Positions 51,296 to 60,614 of a DNA stretch of 64,000 bases are shown piece by piece. Within the stretch, counting starts at the first letter, position 1. Each line of letters begins with the position of its first letter. Where the stretch lies: positions 868,001 to 932,000 of the forward strand of contig CAWEAD010000005.1 in assembly GCA_963807225.1 (NCBI GenBank), read 5' to 3'. Both the position numbers and the translations under genes were made by a program. Below the pieces are notes generated by a model. It was not told where the DNA came from and searched no databases. It worked only from the letters and a program-made list of their open reading frames with translations. The DNA comes from JAGVGT01 sp963807225. GTDB lineage: Bacteria > Desulfobacterota > Desulfobulbia > Desulfobulbales > JAGXFP01.

Positions 51296-52645
51296 ATGAA
51301 TAAAAGCGCCAGCAACGACAGCGGCTTCCGGTCCGCCATTCGCACCCTGAAATCCCGCAATTTCCGTCTTTTTTTCGGCGGGCAGGGGATTTCACTGATC
51401 GGCACCTGGATGCAGCAGGTCGCCATGGCCTGGCTGGTTTACCAGCTCACCGGCTCAGCCTTGATGCTGGGGGCGGTCAACTTTGCATCCCGGATCCCCA
51501 TCTTCCTGGCCTCGCCCTTCCTGGGAGTCCTGGCCGACCGCTGGAACCGGCATCGCATCGTGATCTTCACCCAGACCGCCTCCATGCTCCAGGCCCTGCT
51601 CCTCGCCCTGCTGGTCCTGACCCACCAGATCCAGGTCTGGCAGCTCTTCGTCTTGAGCCTTTTCATCGGCCTGGTCAACGCCATGGACATCCCAGCCCGG
51701 CAATCGTTTCTGATTGAGATGGTGGACAACAAAGATGACCTGGGCAGCGCCATCGCCTTGAATTCCTCGCTGGTCAACGGCGCCCGCCTGATCGGGCCGT
51801 CGGTGGCCGGTATCCTGATTGCCGTGGCGGGGGAGGGAATCTGCTTTCTGATTAACGGCCTGAGCTATCTGACGGTGATCGCCGCCCTGTTGATGATGCG
51901 GATAACTCCCCGCCCGATCGAGCCGCGACGCTTGTCGATCTTCCAGCAGTTCAAGGAAGGGGCGCGCTACGCTTACGGTTTCGCGCCGACCAGGGCGATT
52001 CTGCTGCTGGTAAGCCTGGTCAGCCTGATGGGCCTGCCCTATATGGTGCTGATGCCGATTTTCGCCCAGGATGTCTTCCATCGGGGTCCGGACGGATTCG
52101 GCTTTTTGACCGGCGCGACCGGAGTCGGCGCCCTGGCCGGCGCCCTATACCTGGCCGGCCGCAAGAGCGTACTGGGCCTGGGGCGGATGATCGTCATCGC
52201 CACCCTGCTGTTCGGGCTCAGCCTGCTGCTCTTTTCCCATTTCCCCTTCTTCTGGCCCGCCCTGATCATCCTGGCCTTTAGCGGCTTCGGCATGATCGTG
52301 CTGCTGGCCTCGGCCAATACCGTGCTGCAGACCATCGTCGAGGACAACAAGCGCGGCCGGCTGATGAGTTTCTACGCCATGTCCTTCGGCGGCATGGTGC
52401 CCTTCGGCAGCCTGCTGGCCGGCGCTCTCGCCAGTTCGATCGGGGCGCCAAACACGGTCCTGGCCGGCGGCCTGCTCTGCCTGATCGGCGGGCTGTGGTT
52501 TGCCGGAATTCTCCCCCGGCTGCGGGAGCTGGTCCATCCGATTTATGTGCAAAAAGGCATCCTGCAAGAAGTGGCCGTCGGCCTCCAGAGCGCAACGGAA
52601 CAGGGTGCCCCGCCGAAAATCGCCGGCCCGACGGGAAAGATGTGA
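51296..52645 (+). CDS. MFS transporter, enterobactin-exporter-like
   Basis: 449 residues with about twelve helices. It resembles the EntS/MFS_3 group: SRNFRLFFGGQGISLIGTWMQ at the first helix, ASPFLGVLADRWNRHRIVI at loop 2-3, IPARQSFLIEMVDNKDDLGSAIALNS, and in the second half TGVGALAGALYLAGRKS and GRLMSFYAMSFGGMVPFGSL. Such carriers export siderophores or drugs. ATG 51296 is preferred because family N-termini are short; ATG 51257 is possible and neither has a strong ribosome site. It lies 60 bases after the flavoprotein gene on the same strand. Confidence 0.88.
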   Translation: MNKSASNDSGFRSAIRTLKSRNFRLFFGGQGISLIGTWMQQVAMAWLVYQLTGSALMLGAVNFASRIPIFLASPFLGVLADRWNRHRIVIFTQTASMLQALLLALLVLTHQIQVWQLFVLSLFIGLVNAMDIPARQSFLIEMVDNKDDLGSAIALNSSLVNGARLIGPSVAGILIAVAGEGICFLINGLSYLTVIAALLMMRITPRPIEPRRLSIFQQFKEGARYAYGFAPTRAILLLVSLVSLMGLPYMVLMPIFAQDVFHRGPDGFGFLTGATGVGALAGALYLAGRKSVLGLGRMIVIATLLFGLSLLLFSHFPFFWPALIILAFSGFGMIVLLASANTVLQTIVEDNKRGRLMSFYAMSFGGMVPFGSLLAGALASSIGAPNTVLAGGLLCLIGGLWFAGILPRLRELVHPIYVQKGILQEVAVGLQSATEQGAPPKIAGPTGKM

Positions 52646-52890
52646 GCATAATGGCCGCCGCTTTTGGCTTTTGTTGCCGGATTGTCAGCTGATCCCTGCC
52701 TCCCGGGTTAGGTGCAAAGCAAGACAACGCCAGTCTTTTGCCGGTAATCCTCGCCTCCTTACTTAACATGTCATTTGCAATCCACCGCCGCATGTGCTAA
52801 AAGATTTTTCCTCGATTTACTTTTATATTTGACCACTAAATCAGTAACTTTTAACAGCCGTCCCGTCGGCTTTCACCTGGGGATTAAACC

Positions 52891-55119
52891 ATGAACACAC
52901 CAGAGATCATCTACACCGCCATCGACGAGGCCCCGGCACTGGCCTCATATTCGCTGCTTCCTATTCTCCGGGCCTTCACCAAGGCTTCAGGCTTTTCCTT
53001 TGTCACCAAGGATATCTCCCTGGCCGGACGGATCATCGCCAACTTCCCCGAGTACCTGCGTGAGGACCAGCGGATTCCCGACGACCTGGCCGAGCTGGGC
53101 AAACTGGTCAAGCTCCCGACCACCAACATCATCAAGCTGCCCAACATCAGCGCCTCGGTGCCGCAGCTGCAGGAGGCCGTAAAGGAGCTACAGGCAAAAG
53201 GTTACGCCATCCCGAATTATCCGGAAGACCCCAAGACCGAGGCGGAAAAAGCTCTGCAGGCCCGTTTCGCCAAGGTCCTGGGCAGCGCCGTCAACCCGGT
53301 TTTACGGGAAGGCAATTCGGACCGGCGAGCCTCGACGGCGGTAAAGGAATTCGGCCGCAAGAACCCGCACCGGATGATGAAACCGTGGCCGACCCCGTCA
53401 AAATCCCGAGTCTCTCATATGCAGGCTGGAGATTTCTACGGCAGTGAAAAATCCCTGACCTTGGAGCGAGGCTGCCAGGTCCGCTTCGAGTTTGTCGATA
53501 AGGCAGGCAACATTAAGATCCTCAAGGAGAAAACCGCACTGCTGGCCGGGGAAGTTATCGATGTCTCGGTCATGAACGTCCAGGCCCTGCGCCGCTTCTA
53601 CCAGGAGCAGATCGCGGCGGCCAGACAGGAAGGCGTCCTCCTCTCCCTGCACCTGAAGGCGACCATGATGAAGGTCTCCGACCCGGTCATGTTCGGCCAT
53701 TGCGTCGCCGTCTTCTACCGCGAAGTTCTGGACAAACACGCCGAGGTCATCCGGGAACTCGGGGTGAACCTCAACAACGGCATCGCCGACCTCTACGCCA
53801 GACTGGCCAAACTGCCGGAGGCCAAAAAGGTCGAGATCGAGGCGGATCTGGCCGGGATCTACCCGAAGAAGTGCGAGCTGGCCATGGTCGACTCGAGCAA
53901 GGGTATCACCAACCTGCATGTCCCCAACAACATCATCATCGATGCCTCGCTGCCGGTGGTCATCCGCGACGGCGGTCGGATGTGGGGTGCGGACGATAAA
54001 CTGCACGACACCATCGCCATGGTACCCGACCGTTGCTACGCCACAATCTATCAGGAAGTGTTCGAGGACTGCCAGAAACACGGCCCCTTCGACCCGGCCA
54101 CCATGGGCAGCGTCGCCAATGTCGGCCTGATGGCCCAGAAGGCCGAAGAGTACGGCTCCCACGACAAAACCTTCCTGGCCCCGGGCTCCGGCACCATCCG
54201 CATTGTCGACACCGCCACCGGCGCCACCCTGCTGGAACAGGGCGTGGAGGAGGGCGACATCTTCCGCGGCTGCCAGACCAAGGACGCGCCGATTCGCGAC
54301 TGGGTTAAACTGGCGGTTACCCGAGCCCGGGCCACCGGAACTCCGGCCCTTTTCTGGCTGGATCCCGAGCGGGCTCACGACGCCCAGCTGATCACCAAGG
54401 TTGAAAGATATCTGCCGGAGCACGATATAGCCGGCCTGGATATCCGGATCATGACCCCGAACGCCGCCATGCGTTTATCGCTCTCCCGGATCCGCCAGGG
54501 TGAGAATACCATCTCGGTAACCGGCAATGTCCTGCGCGACTATCTCACCGATCTCTTCCCGATTCTGGAGCTGGGCACCAGCGCCAAAATGCTCTCCATC
54601 GTACCGCTGATGAACGGCGGCGGCTTATTTGAAACCGGGGCCGGCGGCTCCGCCCCCAAGCACGTCCAGCAGTTCCTCAAGGAGGGGCACCTGCGCTGGG
54701 ATTCCCTGGGTGAATTCTGCGCCCTGGTCCCTTCCTTCGAGCACCTGTCCAGCATCGTCAAGAACAACAAGGCCCGGATTTTTGCCGAGACCCTGGATCG
54801 GGCCATCGGCCAACACCTGGAAAATCAGAGGTCGCCTTCCCGCAAGGTGGGAGAACTTGATACCCGGGGCAGCCACTTCTACCTGGCCCTCTACTGGGCT
54901 CAGGCCCTGGCCGAACAGCAGGAAGACCAGGAACTGCAGGCCCGTTTTATTCCGGTGGCCCAAGCCCTGGCCGAGAACGAGGCCAAGATCGTCGCCGAGT
55001 TGAACGGAGCCCAGGGCCGGCCGGTGGACATCGGCGGCTACTACCGACCGGAGCTGGAGAAGGTCACCCGGGCCTTGCGCCCCAGTTCCACCTTCAATGC
55101 CATCATCGACGCCTTGTAG
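52891..55119 (+). CDS. icd: Monomeric NADP-dependent isocitrate dehydrogenase
   Basis: The 742-residue protein has the normal length of the monomeric (IDH-II type) enzyme that oxidises isocitrate to 2-oxoglutarate in the TCA cycle. Signatures are IYTAIDEAPALASYSLLPI, VLREGNSDRRASTAVKEF (isocitrate phosphoserine-loop region), FYGSEKS, MGSVANVGLMAQKAEEYGSHD, LAPGSGTIRI and GGSAPKHVQQFLKEGHLRWDSLGEF. It is cytoplasmic. The gene is isolated, with a strong terminator after it. Confidence 0.96.
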   Translation: MNTPEIIYTAIDEAPALASYSLLPILRAFTKASGFSFVTKDISLAGRIIANFPEYLREDQRIPDDLAELGKLVKLPTTNIIKLPNISASVPQLQEAVKELQAKGYAIPNYPEDPKTEAEKALQARFAKVLGSAVNPVLREGNSDRRASTAVKEFGRKNPHRMMKPWPTPSKSRVSHMQAGDFYGSEKSLTLERGCQVRFEFVDKAGNIKILKEKTALLAGEVIDVSVMNVQALRRFYQEQIAAARQEGVLLSLHLKATMMKVSDPVMFGHCVAVFYREVLDKHAEVIRELGVNLNNGIADLYARLAKLPEAKKVEIEADLAGIYPKKCELAMVDSSKGITNLHVPNNIIIDASLPVVIRDGGRMWGADDKLHDTIAMVPDRCYATIYQEVFEDCQKHGPFDPATMGSVANVGLMAQKAEEYGSHDKTFLAPGSGTIRIVDTATGATLLEQGVEEGDIFRGCQTKDAPIRDWVKLAVTRARATGTPALFWLDPERAHDAQLITKVERYLPEHDIAGLDIRIMTPNAAMRLSLSRIRQGENTISVTGNVLRDYLTDLFPILELGTSAKMLSIVPLMNGGGLFETGAGGSAPKHVQQFLKEGHLRWDSLGEFCALVPSFEHLSSIVKNNKARIFAETLDRAIGQHLENQRSPSRKVGELDTRGSHFYLALYWAQALAEQQEDQELQARFIPVAQALAENEAKIVAELNGAQGRPVDIGGYYRPELEKVTRALRPSSTFNAIIDAL

Positions 55120-55148
55120 ATTTCGTCGCCCACTGTTCCGCTATACAT

Positions 55149-55187
55149 AAAAAAGCCGCGGCGCTACTTCGCTGCGGCTTTTTTGTG
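55149..55187 (+). terminator. Rho-independent terminator of icd
   Basis: AAAAAAGCCGC pairs with GCGGCTTTTTT, with GCG/CGC continuing the stem toward the loop. It starts 30 bases after the icd stop and has A-runs and T-runs on both sides, so it may work in both directions. Confidence 0.9.
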
Positions 55188-55311
55188 CCGTTCGAAGTTG
55201 AATTATCTATATATTTAATAATCTTCCAGTCGCAAAAAATATAGGTTCAACCTATTAGTTAACTATTTATTATTGTGTTTTTTTCAACCAATAACGATCA
55301 ATTCTGATACC

Positions 55312-55339
55312 TTGACAGATTTTAGATTAGAAGTTAAAT
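55312..55339 (+). promoter_or_regulatory. Sigma-70-type promoter for the 55430 gene
   Basis: TTGACA (55312-55317) and TTAAAT (55334-55339) are 16 bases apart in an AT-rich stretch (55196-55340) unlike the surrounding GC-rich DNA. The start codon at 55430 lies about 85 bases downstream. The remaining AT-rich DNA shows no other feature. Confidence 0.55.
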
Positions 55340-55429
55340 AGATACCACGCTGTGTTACCTGTCTGTTGATAGTGAATGTTAGGTAATTTCCTCTCAACAG
55401 AACACCAGAACTATTGGGGAGAAACACTG

Positions 55430-55720
55430 ATGGGGGAGCGAAAAAACTGCTGGGAAGTGAAGAAATGCGGGCGTCAAGAAGGCGGTGACAAGGTCAAGGA
55501 GCTGGGTCAATGCGTGGCAGCCAGCCAGAGTCCCTATGATGGAGTGAACCAGGGCACCCTGGGCGGGCGCTTCTGCTGGCGGCTGGCCGGCACCCTTTGC
55601 GGCGGCAAACCACAGGGCTCAGCGGCCCAGAAACTATTCAACTGCCTGGCCTGCGAGTTTTTCAAACAGGTCATCCAGGAAGAGGGCAAGAGCTTCAAAC
55701 TCTCACCCGCCGATCTCTGA
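55430..55720 (+). CDS. Small cysteine-rich protein, CWE-type, 96 aa
   Basis: ATG 55430 follows TTGGGGAG. The protein begins NCWEVKKCGRQEGGDKVKEL and continues CVAASQSPYDGVN, RFCWRLAGTLCGG and NCLACEFFKQVIQEEG. The six to seven Cys and paired Trp form a small domain seen in Desulfobacterota, alone or on the ends of chemotaxis and sensory proteins. It may bind metal or a heme-like group. Free-standing, with its own promoter and terminator. Function unknown. Confidence 0.8.
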   Translation: MGERKNCWEVKKCGRQEGGDKVKELGQCVAASQSPYDGVNQGTLGGRFCWRLAGTLCGGKPQGSAAQKLFNCLACEFFKQVIQEEGKSFKLSPADL

Positions 55721-55758
55721 AAAGCCGCCAATAACCGGGGAAAATTGCCCGAAAACTG

Positions 55759-55798
55759 AAAAGCCGTAACCATGGTTGGATACGGCTTTTTATTTTTG
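55759..55798 (+). terminator. Terminator of the 55430 gene
   Basis: AAAAGCCGTA pairs with TACGGCTTTT, followed by TATTTTT, about 40 bases after the stop. The same DNA overlaps the 3' end of the transposase remnant on the other strand. Confidence 0.8.
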
Positions 55799-56045
55799 CA
55801 ATTTCTCTTTCACATGCTTCCGCGTTGGATCACATCCCGGGGCTACTCCTGCGTCCTGATTTCTATCCCGATCAATGACATAGCCGTATAGTCTAAGTCC
55901 ATCATGCTCTTTCTGATAACGCCAACGATCCAAGCGGATATTAACCGCATCCGGGCCGGGTAAAGATCGGTAACCATTTTACAACAGTGCAGGTGAGGAA
56001 GTGTGGCTTGTCCGGTTCCGTTATTAGATAGCGCCTTCTGGCCAT
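55790..56045 (-). pseudogene. REP-associated (IS200-like) transposase remnant
   Basis: From ATG 56045 the frame reads MARRRYLITEPDKPHFLTCT and VVKWLPIFTRP, the N-terminus of the Y1/REP-associated tyrosine transposase family. After a one-base shift in GGGCCGGG near 55955 it continues DAVNIRLDRWRYQKEHDGL and RLYGYVI. The family's HUH motif and catalytic Tyr region are missing; instead the frame ends DPTRKHVKEKLQK at 55790. Inactive: truncated and frameshifted. The function would have been single-strand mobilisation of palindromic repeats. Confidence 0.75.
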
Positions 56046-56091
56046 GCTTGGCAGGAGTTGGTGTGGATGGGACGCGGGAGGTTTTTAATTT

Positions 56092-56661
56092 TCATGATGG
56101 TTGCTTCCGGTTGATCAACTCCTCAATATCCTTGTGCAATTGCGGCAGATCCAGGTGGTTGAGATATTTCATGCGGATCAGGCCCTGCCGGTCGATCAGA
56201 AAGGCCACCGGCACATCGGTAATGGAACCGAAAGCCTTTTTCACCACCTCGTCGGCCACCACCATCGGGTAAGTTAAGTTCATCTTGTCCATAATTACCT
56301 TCATCTCGCCCTGGTCATCCTCTTCGGGCACCATGCCCAGCACGGCAAAATCACTGTCCGGCAGTTCACCCTGGATTTTCTGCAGTTCCGACATCTCCTC
56401 CCGGCACTTGGGGCACCAGGTGGAAACAAAAGCCACCAGCAAGATCCGACCGGCATAGCTGGAACTTTTGATCTCCCGGTTGTCGCGGACATTTGGCAGA
56501 ATAAACTCTGGCAAGGTCATTCCGGCCGCGCTCACATCAATGCCGGAAAAACCAAGCTCTTCCGAAAAATGGTGGGGGCCTTTCGCCTCCTGGCGATCAC
56601 ATCCGGAAATCAGAGCTCCGGCCAGAAAAAAAAGAGCGATTAGCAAAATCCGGTAACGCAT
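56092..56661 (-). CDS. TlpA/ResA-type thiol-disulfide lipoprotein
   Basis: ATG 56661 (AGAGGA eight bases upstream) begins a lipoprotein signal with lipobox LISGC (Cys about 21). The 189-residue protein then has an AhpC/TSA-like thioredoxin fold: LPEFILPNVRDNREIKSSSY, the redox centre STWCPKCREEM, and the cis-Pro strand VPVAFLIDRQGLI. Such membrane-tethered reductases keep apocytochrome CxxCH cysteines reduced or resolve periplasmic disulfides. That suits the CcsA and multiheme genes in this window. Monocistronic. Confidence 0.9.
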   Translation of the reverse strand: MRYRILLIALFFLAGALISGCDRQEAKGPHHFSEELGFSGIDVSAAGMTLPEFILPNVRDNREIKSSSYAGRILLVAFVSTWCPKCREEMSELQKIQGELPDSDFAVLGMVPEEDDQGEMKVIMDKMNLTYPMVVADEVVKKAFGSITDVPVAFLIDRQGLIRMKYLNHLDLPQLHKDIEELINRKQPS

Positions 56662-56743
56662 GAGAGCATTCCTCTTCAAAGGGTGCATGCGATTGGGGAA
56701 CTGATTCTTCCTGAAGACAGGATAAACCCGGGGTCAGGTAAAA

Positions 56744-57766
56744 TCAAAATTCAATCTCTTCCTTGAGACTGCGGGCCAGCAGGGTCTCGACCGCCTCGTC
56801 GCACTCCATCCCTTCGTAGATCACCTGATAGACCTGCTCAAGGATCGGCATCTCGACCTTTTCCTGCCGGGCCAGATTCCAGGCGGACTGAGTGGTCTTG
56901 ACCCCCTCGGCCACCATCTCCATCTCGGCGACGATCTCATCGATCTTGCGGCCCTGTCCCAGCTTCAAACCCACCTGGCGGTTACGGCTGAGGTCGCCGG
57001 TACAGGTCAGGACCAGGTCGCCCAGGCCGGCCAGGCCGGAAAAGGTCAGGGGCTGGGCCCCCATCTTGACACCCAGCCGGGTGATCTCGGCCAAGCCCCG
57101 GGTAATCAGAGCGGCCCGGGTATTGGTGCCGTAACCCAGCCCGTCGCAGATACCGGCGGCGATGGCAACGATGTTCTTGAGGGCGCCGCTGATCTCCATG
57201 CCGATGACATCGGTGGAGGCATAAACCCGGAAGCGGGGGGCATTAAAGAACTCCTGGCAGAGCAGGGCGTCTTCCAGGACCGGAAAAGCCACAGCCACGG
57301 CAGTGGGTACCTCGGCCGCCACCTCCCTGGCAAAGCTGGGTCCGGCCAGAACCCCCAGATGCAGGCGGGGCGGCTTAGCCAGATGGGAGATCTCATCGAC
57401 CATCACCTGATCCATGGTCATCAGGGTATCGTTTTCGATGCCCTTGACCGCCGAGATTATATAGGTGTCATTGAGAAGATGCGGGAGAAGACGGCGAAAG
57501 ACCTGGCGGAAGCCATGGGAAGGGACAACCATCACCACCATCCGGCGGCCGGTTACGGCCTGTTCAAGCTCACCGGTGGGATGGAGATCTTTGCCCAGTT
57601 TAAAGCCAGGCAGATAGGTGAGGTTTTCCCGGTTGGTAACAATCTCGGCCGCGTGTTCCGGCCGATGGGCCCAGAGGTTGACCACGCAGCCCTTGTCGCT
57701 CAACATTTTCGCCAGGGCAGTGCCCCAGCTGCCGGCCCCGATTACCGCCGCCTGTTGGATGGGCAT
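56744..57766 (-). CDS. gpsA: Glycerol-3-phosphate dehydrogenase (NAD(P)+)
   Basis: 340 residues, standard length. GpsA makes sn-glycerol 3-phosphate for phospholipid synthesis. The NAD(P) loop is GAGSWGTALAKML. Further signatures are ISAVKGIENDTLMTMDQVM with the catalytic Lys, LAGPSFAREVA, the block ALKNIVAIAAGICDGLGYG, and TFSGLAGLGDLVLTCT followed by SRNRQVG. It follows gyrA on the same strand after 89 bases that contain a perfect hairpin. Confidence 0.96.
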   Translation of the reverse strand: MPIQQAAVIGAGSWGTALAKMLSDKGCVVNLWAHRPEHAAEIVTNRENLTYLPGFKLGKDLHPTGELEQAVTGRRMVVMVVPSHGFRQVFRRLLPHLLNDTYIISAVKGIENDTLMTMDQVMVDEISHLAKPPRLHLGVLAGPSFAREVAAEVPTAVAVAFPVLEDALLCQEFFNAPRFRVYASTDVIGMEISGALKNIVAIAAGICDGLGYGTNTRAALITRGLAEITRLGVKMGAQPLTFSGLAGLGDLVLTCTGDLSRNRQVGLKLGQGRKIDEIVAEMEMVAEGVKTTQSAWNLARQEKVEMPILEQVYQVIYEGMECDEAVETLLARSLKEEIEF

Positions 57767-57799
57767 TAGTCGAGCCTCCGGTAGAAATAATTGGTTGTC

Positions 57800-57829
57800 G
57801 ACGGGTAGCGGCGTCCACCGCTACCCGTC
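57800..57829. repeat. Perfect 12-bp hairpin between gyrA and gpsA
   Basis: GACGGGTAGCGG (57800-57811) and CCGCTACCCGTC (57818-57829) form an uninterrupted stem with a six-base loop. There is no T-run on either side, so it is more likely an mRNA-stabilising or repetitive palindrome than a terminator. Confidence 0.6.
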
Positions 57830-57855
57830 ATGCACAAGCTGTTGCCGAGGCCGGT

Positions 57856-60490
57856 TTATTCCTCGTCGCTGTCCGGAGTTTCATCCTCCGGTTCTTCGTC
57901 AAGCTTAACCTTGTCCTTGAGAACTTCGCCATCGATCAGGGCTTCCTCGGCCGATTCGTCGTAAATCTCCTCTTCGTCAGAGGTAGGTTCCGCCACCCGA
58001 GCGATATCCACCACTTTCTCACCCTTCTCCAGGTTGATCAACTTAACCCCCTGGGTATTACGGCCGATGATGCGCAGGGAATTCATATTCATCCGGATGA
58101 TCTTGCCGACGCTGGTGATCAGCATGATCTCATCCTCATCAGTCACCGTCAGGGCGCCGACCACCTGGCCGTTGCGCTCGCTGGTCTTGATGGTGAAAAC
58201 CCCCTTGCCGCCGCGATTACGAACCGGGTACCCCTCGACCGCGGTGCGCTTACCGTAACCGTTTTCAGTGACGGTCAGGATCGAATTTGAATCATCGGCG
58301 AAAGTCTCCTCGCCGGTTTCGTCGCTCTCGGCCCCTTCCGGGGTTTCCAGACCTTTCTCCACCACCGAGACCCCGACCACGGTATCGCCCTCGTTCAGCC
58401 TGATACCGCGTACCCCGGCGGCCTGGCGGCCCATGTCACGGACCCGATCCTCGTTGAAACGGACCGACATACCGTCGCTGGAGAAGAGCATGATATCGTC
58501 GTTGCCGCTGGTCAATACCGCCGAGATGATCTCGTCACCTTCGCGGATGGTCAGGGCGATCTTGCCGCGCCGCAGGGGCCGGGCAAACTCGCTCAACACC
58601 GTTTTCTTGACCACGCCCTTCTTGGTCACCATCATGACGAACTGGGGCGCACCCTCCTCGGGCTTGAAGGTCTTGACCGGCAGAATCGCCGCCACCTTCT
58701 CGCCGGGGGCCAGATCCAGCAGGTTGACCAGGGCCTTGCCCCGGGCGATGCGGCTGGCCTGGGGAATCTCGTAGACCCGGCGCCAGAAGACCTTGCCGTG
58801 GTTGGTGAAGAACAGGAAGGTGTCATGGGTGATGGCCAGATAAAGGCTGGTGACAAAATCCTCCTCGTGGGTCTGGATGCCCTTGATACCCTTGCCGCCA
58901 CGGCGCTGGGCCCGATAGAGATCGGTATGATTGCGCTTGATGTAGCCTTCGTGGGTGATGGTAACCACCATCTCCTCGGGGGTGATCATGTCTTCCGGGA
59001 GGATTTCGTCCGGGGCTTCGATCAGTTCAGTACGCCGCTCATCGCCGTAGTTATCGCGGATCTCGATGAACTCGTCGCGGATGATCTTCATCACCAGACC
59101 CTGGTCGGCCAGGATCTGCCTGAACCATTCGATCTGCCGCATCAACTCGGTATATTCCTCGATGATCTTGTCACGTTCGAGACCGGTCAAACGCTGGAGA
59201 CGCATCTCCAGGATGGCCTGGGCCTGAATCTCGGACAGTTCGAAGCGCTCGATCAAGCCCTGTTTGGCCTCCTTGGGCCCGGGAGACTTCTTGATCAGTT
59301 CCACCACCTCGTCGAGGTTGGTGATGGCGATCTTCAACCCTTCCAGGATATGGGCCTTCTCCTCGGTCTTGCGCAGGTCATAAACGGTGCGCCGATAAAC
59401 CACGGTCTTGCGGTGCAGGACGAAGTTGTCGAGAATCTCCTTGAGGTTCAAGACCTCCGGGCGCCCGTTGACGATGGAGAGCATGATGATGCCGAAGCTT
59501 CTCTGCAGCGGGGTCATCTTGTAGAGCTGGTTCAGGACCACCTCGGCAATCTCGTCCTTCTTCAGTTCCAGCACCACCCGCATGCCGTGCCGATCGGATT
59601 CGTCCCGGATCTCGGAGATCGCCTCGATCTTCTTTTCCTTGATCAGGATGGCAATCTTCTCAACCAGAGAGGCCTTGTTCTGCTGGTATGGAATCTCGGT
59701 GATGATGATCGATTCGCGGTTGACCTTCTTGCTCTTCTCCACATGGGTCTTGGAGCGCATCAATATCGAGCCGCGCCCGGTCTCATAGGCCTCGCGAATG
59801 CCGGCCCGACCACAGATGTAAGCGCCGGTGGGGAAGTCCGGCCCGGTGATGATATCCATCAGCTGATTGACGGTGATATCCGGGTTTTCGATCAAGGCCA
59901 GTAAGCCGTTCATCACCTCGGTGAGATTGTGGGGTGGAATATTGGTGGCCATACCGACGGCGATGCCGGAGGAGCCGTTGATCAGCAGGTTGGGAACCTT
60001 GGTCGGAAAGACCAACGGTTCCAGGTGGGAGTTGTCGTAGGTGGGGACGAAATCAACCGTTTCCTTATCCAGGTCGGCGATCAGTTCCTGATCGAGCTTG
60101 GTCATCCGCGCTTCGGTATAACGCATGGCGGCCGGCGAATCGCCGTCCACCGACCCGAAGTTGCCCTGGCCGTCGACCAACAGGATAGCGCAGCGAGAAG
60201 GTCTGGGCCATGCGGACGATGGTGTCGTAAGCGGCGGTGTCGCCGTGCGGATGGTACTTACCAATCACGTCACCGACGATACGGGCCGATTTGAGATAAG
60301 GCCGATTATGGTAGTTGTTGAGCTCACGCATGGCGTACAGGGCCCGGCGATGCACGGGTTTCAGACCGTCTCGCACATCGGGCAGAGCCCGGCCGATAAT
60401 AACGCTCATGGCATAATCGAGATAGGACTTCTTCAGTTCACTCTCGATGGTGATGGTGGGCTGACCGGGGGTGTCGGTATGTTCGACCAT
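57856..60490 (-). CDS. gyrA: DNA gyrase subunit A, reading frame broken by one base
   Basis: The N-terminal frame (ATG 60490) encodes SYLDYAMSVIIGRALPDVRD, LKPVHRRALYAMREL and GKYHPHGDTAAYDTIVRMAQ, ending normal homology at LRYP. The continuation, LVDGQGNFGSVDGDSPAAMR with the catalytic Tyr in RYTEARM, is one base out of frame from about 60182 and runs to TAA 57856. It includes the C-terminal beta-pinwheel with its GyrA-box-like region (YRAQRRGGKGIKG). Deleting one base in CCTGTTGG (minus strand, around 60177-60184) restores a protein of about 878 residues. The gene is essential and otherwise intact, so a sequence error is the simplest explanation. Confidence 0.93.
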
Positions 60491-60545
60491 TGCTTGTCCT
60501 TATATTTTCCTGTTCAGGCTGATTGGCTAAAAATGTTGTTCAATA

Positions 60546-60607
60546 TCGTCATTGCAAAGATTGCTTCGCTGAGTTTATGCCCGCCTTTCGGGTATTCGCA
60601 ATGACGA
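60546..60607. repeat. REP-like palindromic repeat between gyrA and gyrB
   Basis: TCGTCATTGC (60546-60555) and GCAATGACGA (60598-60607) are perfect ten-base terminal inverted repeats. CCCG/CGGG forms an inner hairpin. The CGTCATTGC...GCAATGACG signature with an internal GATTGCTTCG is typical of dispersed short repeats found in many proteobacterial genomes. Confidence 0.7.
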
Positions 60608-60614
60608 GTTTGGG

